64,000 nt of DNA from Paraburkholderia sp. BCC1885 (GTDB lineage: Bacteria > Pseudomonadota > Gammaproteobacteria > Burkholderiales > Burkholderiaceae), in the NCBI RefSeq assembly GCF_900996235.1, contig NZ_CAAJGM010000208.1:1-64000 (forward strand). Reading direction: 5' to 3'. Under the pieces are notes generated by a model. It ran no database searches, was not told where the DNA came from, and saw only the letters and a program-made list of their open reading frames with translations. The translations under genes were made by a program, and so were the position numbers. Below, one piece after another: positions 51,971-60,479 of this stretch (within the stretch, counting starts at the first letter, position 1; each line of letters opens with the position of its first letter).

Positions 51971-53363
51971 TACTATGCTCCCGAGCCATGCCGCCGAGCA
52001 GAGTCCGTCCGATCGTTTGGTCATGACTAACAATTTCATCGACAACTTTCTGAAGATCTGGCATCGAGGGGTAGCCGGCGTCGCCGCGCATGATGCTCTG
52101 TTGGGCCAGACGACGCACGAGCTCTTTCATGAATGCGGCGCTCACGCCCTCGGTTTGCGCCACCGCCGCTTCGGCAACATCGCTGGGTATTTCGAGCGCT
52201 TTGCCATATAGCTTGAGCAACCGGATGCGACACTCCGCATCAGGAGGCGGCACTTCGATCGCCTGATCGATGCGACCAGGGCGATTGGAGATTGCCTCTT
52301 CAATGTCTGCTGGCCGGTTCGTTGTTAGGATGAAGAAAATCTGCGATGAAGGATTTAGGCCGTCCATTTCGTTCAGTAGGCGATTGAGCAGCGCCTCTTC
52401 TTTGGCCTCGCGCATTTGCGTGCGGTCGCGGCCGATGAGATCGACGTCCTCAATAACTATCGTGGCCGGTTGCAGCAGTCTTGCCATCTCGATATATTCG
52501 CGAAGCTTGCCGACCTGATTTGCGGTAATCAGAAATGTCGTGTGATTCTCAAGGTTCGACGCGAGATAACGGATGGTATGTGTCTTGCCTGTGCCAGGCG
52601 GCCCGTAAAGCAGAATGCCCTTTTGCAGCGACTGACCAAGAGTTGCAAGAGCGGCCCGCGTTTTCGCGAACTCGAACACGTGGAGGTCAAGCGAGTCCAT
52701 CGTCGCTTTGGAAAGGATCACGTCCTCACGCCTGACCTTTTCCAGCCGGTGAACTGTGATACCCCTCGCTTCGCCGGCAAACTGCTCTTTGTCTTCGAAA
52801 GACAGAATCTTGTTGCGGTAGTATCGCGTGTTCGCGATCGCATCCGCTACGGCGGAAAAGGTCTGATCCACGAACACGGCGGTGTCTGGCGAAGGCCTAA
52901 ATGCGATTTCAATCGACGCCGTCGGAGAGCCTTGTATTGGCCGATGCCGTGAGAAGTATATTGCCGCTCGCAAACCCTGTTCGTTCTTAATTAGCCAAAG
53001 CGTGTTGCCGAACACTGTCACAGATTCGTCCTCGCCGACATCGATCGAGTCATATCCTAGGGGTGTCAGCGCGAAGTCGGGAACTGCCATACCGGCCGGC
53101 TGGACAAAAAGTCCTGAGATCCTTGTCGGAGTTGGCCTAAAGCCTTCTAACTGATTGATTCCGAGCGGTTGGCTCTGAAAATCAACGACACATGCACTCA
53201 ACGCGGCCTGAATGTCCGGGCGCATATAGTCCGGGTAGGTACGTATCGACGATGACAGTTCGCCAGCCGGGATACCGTCAAAGTGATCCCGTAGACTTTG
53301 CCACGCGTGCGTCTGTATAGCGGTGCTCTCAGCCACAAAGGCATCTGTGCCTTGCTTACCCAT
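51933..53363 (-). CDS. AAA+ ATPase, FtsH/CDC48-like ATPase domain
   Basis: The 476-residue protein has a unique N-terminal domain of about 230 residues. A classical AAA domain follows: ILLYGPPGTGKTHTIR (Walker A), IVIEDVDLIGRD (Walker B), FILTTNRPADIEEAISNRPGRIDQ (sensor 1 and arginine fingers). A C-terminal helical lid has GVSAAFMKELVRR. No protease domain or membrane anchor follows. Such ATPases unfold or remodel proteins. Start at ATG 53363; a TTG at 53408 is also in frame. It is convergent with the thioredoxin/unknown-protein operon. Confidence 0.85.
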   Translation of the reverse strand: MGKQGTDAFVAESTAIQTHAWQSLRDHFDGIPAGELSSSIRTYPDYMRPDIQAALSACVVDFQSQPLGINQLEGFRPTPTRISGLFVQPAGMAVPDFALTPLGYDSIDVGEDESVTVFGNTLWLIKNEQGLRAAIYFSRHRPIQGSPTASIEIAFRPSPDTAVFVDQTFSAVADAIANTRYYRNKILSFEDKEQFAGEARGITVHRLEKVRREDVILSKATMDSLDLHVFEFAKTRAALATLGQSLQKGILLYGPPGTGKTHTIRYLASNLENHTTFLITANQVGKLREYIEMARLLQPATIVIEDVDLIGRDRTQMREAKEEALLNRLLNEMDGLNPSSQIFFILTTNRPADIEEAISNRPGRIDQAIEVPPPDAECRIRLLKLYGKALEIPSDVAEAAVAQTEGVSAAFMKELVRRLAQQSIMRGDAGYPSMPDLQKVVDEIVSHDQTIGRTLLGGMAREHSNEVQRGSTGSRC

Positions 53364-53618
53364 AGCTGCCCCATTATTGTTAGCGAATGGATAAAAGTGT
53401 ACCGACAATCGAAGGAAATTTTTTTCTAAAATATTTTCGGAGAGTTAAAGGACGGTCTGCACAACCCGCTTTGAAGCGTTACGCTTCGTATCGAGCGCGG
53501 CGTTGGCGTTCAGATCTTTGTTGGCGAGTTGATCGTCAGGGTTTATCCGCGTCCCCGGAGCGCGCCAACCAGATATATGGACTTCTTCGGTCCGGTGTTT
53601 CAAGTTTTGCGCAAAGCT

Positions 53619-54110
53619 CTACGAGCCATCCATAAATGGCCAAGCAAACAGCGTCGTAATCTGGGCGGTGTTGTTCATCAAACCTCCATATCGGGTCTTC
53701 GGGTAGCCGAACTGCCTCTTGAGGATGCGAAGCGGGTGTTCGACCGTGGCCCGAATACCCGCCTTCAGGCGCTCGATCTGATCGAATATCGCGTCCAACG
53801 AATCACCCGGATCCAGTCTCCTGCGCTTTGCCGGTCGCATTGCAACATGCCAACGAACCGCGTCAGCCTCACAACGCTTTTCGATACCCTGATATTCGGC
53901 ATCCGCGTACACAGCCGTTTCTTCACCATGCAGCAACGCCTGCGCATGCGCTTCGTTGACAGCTCGATGCCACTTGAACAACAGATTCGTATTGAGCCCG
54001 TGTTCCAGAGCCAGTCGGGCTACCGAGACGCCCGGTTCACATGCCTGCTTTGCGAGCTCTCGCCGAAACTCGATGGGGTAGTTGGGGGTACCTTTACGCG
54101 TTCGTCTCAT
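53619..54110 (-). pseudogene. Hybrid transposase remnant (OrfA of IS66/IS3 type joined to IS5 C-terminus)
   Basis: The 163-residue frame begins MRRTRKGTPNYPIEFRRELA...VSVARLALEHGLNTNLLFKWHRA, a helix-turn-helix OrfA start. At about residue 52 it changes to an IS5-type DDE transposase C-terminus (AVYADAEYQGIEKR, WHVAMRPAKRR, VEHPLRILKRQFGYPKTRYGG, NNTAQITTLFA). The end is cut within the LFALSNLWM motif. Two decayed elements have recombined in frame. Confidence 0.8.
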
Positions 54111-54184
54111 TGCTGTCGCTATCTCGGGTGACAGTAGTCTCCACCATCGTTGGTGGGGCCTACTGTGTCCACTTTGGCGTTATC

Positions 54185-54195
54185 GGTCTAGAGGG
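54185..54195. repeat. IS4 target duplication, left copy
   Basis: GGTCTAGAGGG directly precedes the left inverted repeat; the same 11 bases occur at 55722-55732. Confidence 0.85.
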
Positions 54196-55721
54196 AATGG
54201 CACTTACTTAAGCCCGAGGAGCGTGCCCATATTTTCGGACGCGCTCGCGTGCGATGTGACGAGGCTCTTTCAGCCATGGATAAGACTTCGGTCTTCGTTT
54301 TCGCATTCGTGGTTCGATACGACCGGGGCGATTCCCAACGCGAGACTGCGCGATCAGCCTGAACAGGAGACTCTGGCCGTGAGTTGCCGTCAGCCCCCTG
54401 GCCAGCCATTCAGTCCATAGCTGCACGGCGTGCTTGAAACTCAGTGTTCGCGGATCGGTGGCGTAGTGGCTGGCAGCCTGGGCCATTAGCAGCCGAATCA
54501 CGTTGTAGGCCAGCAGATGGACCCAGATCTCCTTCTCGTTCATGTGGGCAGTTTGGCAATGCAGCACATCCATGCCCATCGTCGTCTTGATGTTACGTAG
54601 ATCCAGTTCCACGTTCCAACGCCTGGCATACAACTGCGAGAGGTCCTGTTTGCTGGTCTTGCGTGCATCAAGCATCGTGGTGACCAGCACCCGGTGATGC
54701 AGTCTGCATTCGCGCACCATCAGTTCATCGGGGAAGGCCTGGTACTGATCACGCGTCATCCAGGCGGGGCACTGCCGGGGTTTGGGCCACGTCACAATGT
54801 GATCGCGCGTGCCCAGGGACTTGCCTCGCCGAAAGTCGGTGCGGCGCGCCCCATGCTGTTCCATCACGACATCTACTCCGGCGGCGATCATTGAGGCCAT
54901 CAGAAAGTAGTGGCAGTACAAGGCATCGGCGACGATCACATCACCTTTGCGAAACGTGTCTTGCAGCATGCGAAACGCCGTCAGCTCCCCGCCGCCTTTG
55001 CCCGCGTACGTTCCGATACCCGCCTCCAGCACCGCGCCGCTTGCCAGACAGATCACCGCGACCAGACAGGCTAACGGAAATCCCACTCCTTCGGCCTGAG
55101 AACTGGACTGCGGGAAGCGGGCCTGGTTCGACGGCGTATCGGGCATCGAGATCCCTGTACCGTCAACCAGCTTGACCGGGCGCCCGCGCCACTTCCAGGT
55201 CGCTCTGGCCTGCTGGTGCAGTTGACGTCCTGTCTCGCGCGTCAACTCCCGCACCATCGTCAGCGGCAGTCTCTGGCGAGCGCGGCAGTAGCCTCCCGTA
55301 CCCACACTCATGGGTCGCAGCCCGTCGGCAGCTCGCTGCGCGGCCCACCCGTTGACCGCCTTCTGACAGGAGGCGTCCTCTTCCAGCGCCTGGCGCATGA
55401 ACATCGACAGTGTCACCGTCGGCGGATACAGCCGTTCCCGATGTTCTGGCAAATGCGCTTCCGTTATGTCCAGCAGCCCAGGGCTCGTCAGTATGTTGAA
55501 GTAGTCAACCGCCTGGGCCCTGCGTGCCCGGCTTTGAACGCCGCCTCGTGTTTGCCTCTGATGACTTCGTGCATTACGATCCATGGGGGCCGGTCCTTGG
55601 AATGAGACGGGTGTTTGCCTGGTAACAACCATCCTATCAATCCCTGGATCAGCCTCCTCCGTTTCTCTTCAAGTACTTACCCCCGTCTTCTCCTCCAGGC
55701 TGGCTTAAGTAAGTGCCATTT
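54196..55721 (-). mobile_element. Complete IS4-family insertion sequence
   Basis: The 1526-base element has perfect 19-bp inverted repeats (AATGGCACTTACTTAAGCC at 54196-54214, its complement at 55702-55720) and an 11-bp target duplication. There is one extra T between the right repeat and the duplication. It encodes one intact transposase. It has inserted just upstream of the hybrid transposase remnant, and both ends and target duplication are undamaged, so the insertion looks recent. Confidence 0.95.
54208..55632 (-). CDS. IS4-family transposase
   Basis: The 474-residue DDE transposase has KLVDGTGISMPDTPSNQARFPQ (first Asp) and GDVIVADALYCHYFLMASM (second Asp). The YREK-like region reads LYARRWNVELDLRNIKTTMGMD, with the catalytic Glu in VELDLR. 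The frame is intact. The last codons overlap the left inverted repeat. Confidence 0.93.
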   Translation of the reverse strand: MVVTRQTPVSFQGPAPMDRNARSHQRQTRGGVQSRARRAQAVDYFNILTSPGLLDITEAHLPEHRERLYPPTVTLSMFMRQALEEDASCQKAVNGWAAQRAADGLRPMSVGTGGYCRARQRLPLTMVRELTRETGRQLHQQARATWKWRGRPVKLVDGTGISMPDTPSNQARFPQSSSQAEGVGFPLACLVAVICLASGAVLEAGIGTYAGKGGGELTAFRMLQDTFRKGDVIVADALYCHYFLMASMIAAGVDVVMEQHGARRTDFRRGKSLGTRDHIVTWPKPRQCPAWMTRDQYQAFPDELMVRECRLHHRVLVTTMLDARKTSKQDLSQLYARRWNVELDLRNIKTTMGMDVLHCQTAHMNEKEIWVHLLAYNVIRLLMAQAASHYATDPRTLSFKHAVQLWTEWLARGLTATHGQSLLFRLIAQSRVGNRPGRIEPRMRKRRPKSYPWLKEPRHIARERVRKYGHAPRA

Positions 55722-55732
55722 GGTCTAGAGGG
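55722..55732. repeat. IS4 target duplication, right copy
   Basis: GGTCTAGAGGG, identical to 54185-54195. Confidence 0.85.
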
Positions 55733-56021
55733 TTCTCGTGCAACGCGTATCAACCTGCAGCACGTTACCGTTGGCACGTGAATCCGACGTATTGACAAAG
55801 TCCCCACCACAACGATAACGCCGTCGTTGCACCGCTGTTCTGTCTGCTGGACCTTGCGACGTACGCTACTGAAACCTTTGATCGGGGGTGATGGCGCGAA
55901 ATAAGGCAGGTTCTGTTAGCCAGTCATTGCCTAGCCTGCGGGAGTCTCATGATCAACCTACTTCATCTGCCCACCGGCCGTCAGGCGGCTTGTGCGAAAG
56001 CAGCCGCGGGTACGCCCCCGC

Positions 56022-56426
56022 TCACGCCCGGCCTTTCGCGTTACTACCATAGCGGGTCTGCCAGCGCGCCGGGTCGCCGCGGCTGTGCAGAAAATATAGG
56101 CAGGCGAGCGTGACGGGTGCGATGAAAATCGCATCTCCCCAGCACAGCGCCATGATGCCCGCCTTCACGACGAGCATCACCAGCAGCGGTACTGCCACGA
56201 CCATGCGTCCGAACAGAAAACCTGCCGCACACTCAAAGGCAAAACGCGCATACGGATACAGCAGCGAATTCACGACCAGCAGGCAGATCATCCAGAACGG
56301 AAGACGTGTAGGGTGCTCGATAAACACGCGCGCTATCACCGCCGGGATGACCAGTCCAAACAGAAATTGCCGCACGTAATACTCGCGCGACAGACCACCG
56401 AAAGTTCTTTCAAGCACGGGATGCAT
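56022..56426 (-). CDS. Small polytopic membrane protein
   Basis: The 134-residue protein has about four membrane spans (QFLFGLVIPAVIARVFI, FWMICLLVVNSLLYP, VVAVPLLVMLVVKAGIMALCW, IFIAPVTLACLYFL) and a basic tail ending SNAKGRA. I recognise no named family. It borders plasmid-type genes on the minus strand and may belong to that backbone. Confidence 0.6.
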   Translation of the reverse strand: MHPVLERTFGGLSREYYVRQFLFGLVIPAVIARVFIEHPTRLPFWMICLLVVNSLLYPYARFAFECAAGFLFGRMVVAVPLLVMLVVKAGIMALCWGDAIFIAPVTLACLYFLHSRGDPARWQTRYGSNAKGRA

Positions 56427-56596
56427 CGCATGCCTCTCTCTACTGCAGGGAACGCTTCACTCATATTAGTACACACGCGCCGGATGTCCATAGCTGTCTC
56501 GTCACGCAAAACGGCTTTCCGTATCTGACGCGAAAATGGCATCGCACTGAATGCCGATCAACCGGATCTGAGGGTGAAATCCTCCCGCAGCGTGGC

Positions 56597-57103
56597 GTGG
56601 CGGGCACCGTTCTGTACCCAGGAGTAATCGACCGCCAGCTCGACAACCGAGGCCCGAACACTACGCCACAGGATCCGGTTCACGGCCCGTCAACCCGAGC
56701 ACCTCGCTTTCTCGCAATCGGCGACCTGGGCGGCCGTGTGCTCGGCTATTACTCGCTTGCGCCGACGTCGGCCAATTATGAACAGACACCGGACAGCGCC
56801 CGCAGGGGCCTGCCGCGCCCCGCAGTGCCGGGGTTTCGCCTCGGCCGCCTCGCAACGGACCGATATCAGCATGGCGCAGGCTTTGCACACAGTTGCTGCC
56901 GCAGCGGCCCTGCGATGCATCAAGGTGCCGGCGAAGTCGGCAGCGTTGCGCTGTTCATCGACGCCAAAACTGAGCGCGCCGCAAAGTGGTATGAAGACAG
57001 AGGGGCCGAACGGTTGACCGGCATACCAGAAGGCTTTCCCATCCCGATGGTCATTCCTCTTAAGTCGCTCGAAAACGCGCTGAGGGCTGCGGGCAAGCTG
57101 TAG
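56597..57103 (+). pseudogene. GNAT acetyltransferase (TacT-like) with internal frame disruption
   Basis: The frame has GGRVLGYYSLAPTSANYEQTP, VPGFRLGRLATDRYQHG and VALFIDAKTERAAKWYEDRGAERLTGIPEGFPIPMVIPL, the pattern of TacT-type toxin acetyltransferases. Between about 56880 and 56925 it reads AHSCCRSGPAMHQG, whereas another frame reads HTVAAAAALRCIKV, the expected helix. This implies two compensating indels across the acetyl-CoA-binding helix. The N-terminus is atypical and no DUF1778 antitoxin gene lies upstream. Probably inactive. Confidence 0.7.
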
Positions 57104-57228
57104 CATCCCATCCACATCGTCGGCTCGAAAAGAGAGGTGTCGGACAGGCGTGCTTTTGGGTGCCGGGTTCGGAAGGCTGCGTACCGTGCGCGCGTCGCAA
57201 CACGTCCTCACATTCGCTCGCGAGCGCC

Positions 57229-57693
57229 TTAATCTGCGTTCGGAGGTAAGCTCGAAAGTCCTGCATCTCCGGCGACAAGAAGCCGTCTTTTTCGATGCCT
57301 GTCATGGAGATTTTCCGTTACCTGGTGCGCGAGCATTGCGCCGAGATGGAGTTCATCCGCAACCTTCTTCAAGCGTGTGTCGCGAGTCCAGATGGTGATG
57401 CCAGGTTGCAGGCGCGCCGACACTGGCAGTGACGTGTCCACGTATCAGATCACACGATTGGACAACCCTTCGCGCTCGATCAGACAGAACGCCTCTTCCG
57501 GCGTTGCAACTGATGAGCGCGGCAGATCGAGCAGCGCGCCAAACACAAAATCACGGCCACGCAAACTACCGAGCAAAATCTCTCCTATCACGAACGGATG
57601 AGCCAACATGCGCTCCTCGGCGAGCAGGGCCATCAGCATAGGTTAGGAAACATTGAGATGGTCAATCCAGACCGACGTATCTACGAGAATCAT
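57229..57693 (-). pseudogene. vapC-type PIN toxin with two nonsense codons
   Basis: A single frame from ATG 57693 reads MILVDTSVWIDHLNVS-stop-PMLMALLAEERMLAHPFVIGEILLGSL, then ATPEEAFCLIEREGLSNRVI-stop-YVDTSLPVSARLQPGITIWTRDTRLKKVADELHLGA. It is a PIN toxin throughout, interrupted by TAA near codon 17 and TGA near codon 82. Similarity ends about 57325. The start overlaps the antitoxin stop (ATGA). Dead unless stops are suppressed. Confidence 0.88.
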
Positions 57694-57887
57694 TCAACGC
57701 CCTGCCGGCGGCGAGGTGCCCCCTTGATGCCCGGCTGGCTACCGCCGAGGTTCGCGAGCCGCTTCGCGGCTTCACGCTGGATCAAGGCCCTTAAAGCTTC
57801 GCGCACGAGTGCCGATTTTTCCTCGATACCCGTATAGGCTTAAGCCTTGGCGATCAAGTCGTCATCAAGCGAAATAGTCGTCCGCAT
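57690..57887 (-). pseudogene. vapB-type antitoxin with a nonsense codon
   Basis: From ATG 57887 the frame reads MRTTISLDDDLIAKA-stop-AYTGIEEKSALVREALRALIQ, then REAAKRLANLGGSQPGIK. This is a VapB antitoxin of 65 residues except for TAA at codon 16, where Gln is expected (AKAQAYTG). Toxin and antitoxin have thus both been lost by point changes rather than deletion. Confidence 0.87.
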
Positions 57888-58409
57888 GGGGAACTCACGT
57901 AACCGTGACCATTGGTTATCGCACCATTTGATGCCCGAAAAAGTGACTGAAGTCGTCTCGGAATACGCGTGCTTCGTCACAATATTCCGAGGCGGTTGCA
58001 CACAGGGATTGCGGAAATAGCGCACGAACAGAGACCTGATATCGATTCCTCGGAAATTCGGGGCCGCCGGCAACCCCTCATCCGTGCGCCAGGCGCCCGT
58101 CCGTGGTGCCGGGATGTTCTAGGTCACTGCGCTCGCCGACGGAAAGGGCTTGTTGGCCGCGTATTGTGACAAGTTAAATGCAGTCCGGCTGATCTCTCCC
58201 GTCGGAGCGGCAAGCGCCAAATTCCGTATCGGCGCCACACCGCCTGAAGACTTGGCCGCAATTGGCCTGAGAGCGGCCAGATTGATACAATCGCCCTGTT
58301 GATAGCGGCATCAAAACAAATGAAGACAGGCAGTTCATTTGCAGTATCAAACAAAACCGCAAGGCATTCAGCATGAATCCTTTCTGCCTGACATGAAGCG
58401 GAGTGATTG
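57888..58409. other. Intergenic stretch
   Basis: About 520 bases. A plus-strand open stretch near 58125-58300 (LADGKGLLAAYCDKLNAVRLISPVGAASAKFRIGATPPEDL) has protein-like composition but no start or family I can name. Nothing else supported. The promoter of the H-NS gene must lie at the right end. Confidence 0.35.
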
Positions 58410-58736
58410 ATGGCGACTTATCTGGAGCTCAAGGCCCAGGCCGAAGAATTTGCGGCAAAAGCGGAACAGGCCCGCCTGTCAGAACTGCAGACCGTGCTTG
58501 ACGAGGTTCGGGCACGGGTGAAGGAATATGGACTGACGCCTGAGCAGGTATTCGGCCGCAAACGGGCCACATCCAACCGGGCATCCAATGGCGCGTCCTC
58601 CCCAACCGCCAGGAATGGCACACCTCTGCCGCCCGTGTATCGGGACCCAAAAACCGGCAAGACCTGGAGCGGCCGAGGTCGCGAGCCATCCTAGATCAAG
58701 GGCAAGAAGCGCGACCGGTTCCTGATCGCGACGTGA
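58410..58736 (+). pseudogene. H-NS family nucleoid protein with premature amber stop
   Basis: The protein begins MATYLELKAQAEEFAAKAEQARLSELQTVLDEVRARVKEYGL (oligomerisation coiled coil). The linker leads to the DNA-binding motif YRDPKTGKTWSGRGREPS. TAG at 58692-58694 replaces the Trp that normally follows. Readthrough gives IKGKKRDRFLIAT and a stop at 58734-58736. The shortened protein keeps the dimerisation part and the core RGR hook but loses the terminal basic tail. It might still act, or act as a dominant-negative. GGAG precedes the ATG. Confidence 0.85.
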
Positions 58737-58912
58737 GCCAGGACCTTGTCGGCGCGGAGTCTCGCGAGCGCTCATTGACATCGGCTCAGGTGCGGACGAA
58801 AACGCTGCCGCCGTCTGACGGCCTGACGATCTCGCCCCGCATCACCGCCTCGCGTCGGCGCAAACCTGCCAAACGGCGCACCAACCCAGTCTGCCCACCA
58901 ATCCGGTCGCTG

Positions 58913-59059
58913 ATGCGCTATCAGGACCGGATTGTCCGTGTCGTCGCGGAAGCACGCGGGCAACGCGTTATCATCGAATCCATCGACGACACGGGGCGCC
59001 TGCACAAGAGCCCTGTCAAATGGACAAGCCTTGAACCGTGTGGAGAGCAGCTATTCTGA
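58913..59059 (+). CDS. Small plasmid protein of unknown function
   Basis: A 48-residue product beginning MRYQDRIVRVVAEARGQRVIIES and containing a likely beta-barrel-like domain (RVIIESIDDTGRLHKSPVKW). Longer in-frame starts back to 58733 exist but read as low-complexity Arg/Pro sequence. Nine bases separate it from the next gene, so the two are probably co-transcribed. No family recognised. Confidence 0.5.
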   Translation: MRYQDRIVRVVAEARGQRVIIESIDDTGRLHKSPVKWTSLEPCGEQLF

Positions 59060-59068
59060 GGCACTGTC

Positions 59069-59944
59069 ATGGACCAACTGGATATCTTCGATAACAGCCG
59101 GGACGTGATGCTGCGTAACGATGTCATCGGCGCGCTGCAGCACGACGAGACAGCCGCTGCCGGGCGGTTGCTGCTTGCGCTCGTTGCGGAGTATCCGGAT
59201 GACCGCAGTATTGCCTCGCTGCGAACGATGCTGTGCGCGCTCGAAGAAAAAGCCACCGCATCATTTGCGGATCACGATGCCGCAGTTGCCGCGCGCGACC
59301 AGTTGCTCTCCCGGCTTGAGCCCGCCGCCGTTGAACTGCTCGGACAACGCGAGGCGAGTGCATGGCTTGCGAGGCGCTGGAAGGAGATGGCATGCCGTGC
59401 AGCTTCGCTTTCCTTCCGGCCTGAGCACGGCGACTGCCATGCCGCGCCCTTCTGGCTTCGAGCCGGAGACTGGGCTTCGGCGATCGATGCGGTCGGGCGT
59501 ATTGAATCGTGGAGGCGCATCCCCGCGCCGCTCGCCTGGATGAGCGAGGCCACCTACCGGCTCAGTGGCATGGAAGCCGCGTGGCCCATGATGGCCGAAC
59601 TCGCATGGCTGTCACCGGAGCGCCTTGACTCGCTGGCAAGGTCCCTTGCTGACCCATCACTCGACGCGCTTCTCGCGCGGTTCAATGCCACTTTCGACGG
59701 CAACGGCGACACGTCCGATCTCTGCTGGTTTCCGGCCTGGGCACTCGTGGAAAAGACCGGCCTCGCGCGATGGCTTGCACAAGCGCAGCCATCTCGACAA
59801 CTCCCGCCTGAGCGGGCAATGCACCTCATCCTCGATCTGCTGAACCTCGAACGCCAGGGCCGTCATCACGAACTGGTCGAGCGACGCAAGGTGCTGCGCG
59901 ATCTCAGCCCCCCGCTCTATGCGACGTACATGAAGACCCGATAG
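59069..59944 (+). CDS. Unknown 291-aa protein
   Basis: The protein begins MDQLDIFDNSRDVMLRNDVIGAL and is almost entirely helical with TPR-like pairs (AAGRLLLALVAEYPDDRSIASLRTMLCAL, PFWLRAGDWASAIDAVGRIESW, MEAAWPMMAELAWLSPERLDSLARSL). No catalytic motif seen. Codon use and length indicate a real gene. Similar small clusters next to H-NS and mobilisation genes suggest a plasmid accessory role (inference). Confidence 0.65.
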   Translation: MDQLDIFDNSRDVMLRNDVIGALQHDETAAAGRLLLALVAEYPDDRSIASLRTMLCALEEKATASFADHDAAVAARDQLLSRLEPAAVELLGQREASAWLARRWKEMACRAASLSFRPEHGDCHAAPFWLRAGDWASAIDAVGRIESWRRIPAPLAWMSEATYRLSGMEAAWPMMAELAWLSPERLDSLARSLADPSLDALLARFNATFDGNGDTSDLCWFPAWALVEKTGLARWLAQAQPSRQLPPERAMHLILDLLNLERQGRHHELVERRKVLRDLSPPLYATYMKTR

Positions 59945-59998
59945 AGACCTCGATAGACGCCGCGATCGACGGCACGCTACCACATCCTTCTGTGCGGG

Positions 59999-60247
59999 TC
60001 ACACCACGACTTCGCAAACGCCCCAACGGGTGTCGATCAACGACCCAGCTGCAAGCGCGCCTCTGCCGGCCAGACGAGCCCGGAAGCGGGCCGGCGCCTC
60101 ACCGACCGCGAGTGGAAACGGTCCGATTTCCACCACATCAAGCTCAATGCCCTGATGGCTGATGCGTGAACCCACGAACGCGCTCGTACGGGTACGCACG
60201 CCTGCCGGGAGATCTCGTTCGCCGAACACCGGATCGCGCGCATTCAT
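59999..60247 (-). CDS. Small protein of unknown function
   Basis: The 82-residue protein begins MNARDPVFGERDLPAGVRTRTSAF. It is beta-rich (HQGIELDVVEIGPFPLAVGEAP, RFRARLAGRG) and ends RWGVCEVVV. The ATG overlaps the stop of a tiny upstream frame (ATGA), supporting translation. No family recognised. Confidence 0.5.
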   Translation of the reverse strand: MNARDPVFGERDLPAGVRTRTSAFVGSRISHQGIELDVVEIGPFPLAVGEAPARFRARLAGRGALAAGSLIDTRWGVCEVVV

Positions 60248-60327
60248 GCGAGAACCACCCTGACGACAACAATGCCGCCGGCCACGAACGAAACGAGACA
60301 GGGCAAATCGAGACTGTGCAAATTCAT
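60244..60327 (-). CDS. Possible 27-aa membrane peptide
   Basis: ATG 60327 has GGAG 10 bases upstream and encodes MNLHSLDLPCLVSFVAGGIV followed by six more residues, one short hydrophobic span. Its stop overlaps the start of the 82-aa gene as ATGA. Too short for homology; the coupled layout is the only support. Confidence 0.35.
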   Translation of the reverse strand: MNLHSLDLPCLVSFVAGGIVVVRVVLA

Positions 60328-60479
60328 AGGTATTTCACTCCGTCACGAGGACGGCCATTTTACCCGGCGGGCGGCCCGCACGAAAATGCGCGCCGCCCGC
60401 CCTGCAACTTGCCTTGTCATCTTGCCGGCTACCGGTTCCCGTTCATGCGGCGCTGGACGCTGCGGTCACGGCGAAAAAT

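Noticed and set aside
57060..57305. 81-codon minus-strand frame (MTGIEKDGFLSPEMQDF) after the dead vapC
   Set aside because: First 45 residues look protein-like, but the rest runs antisense through the end of the GNAT gene and no family or conservation could be seen.
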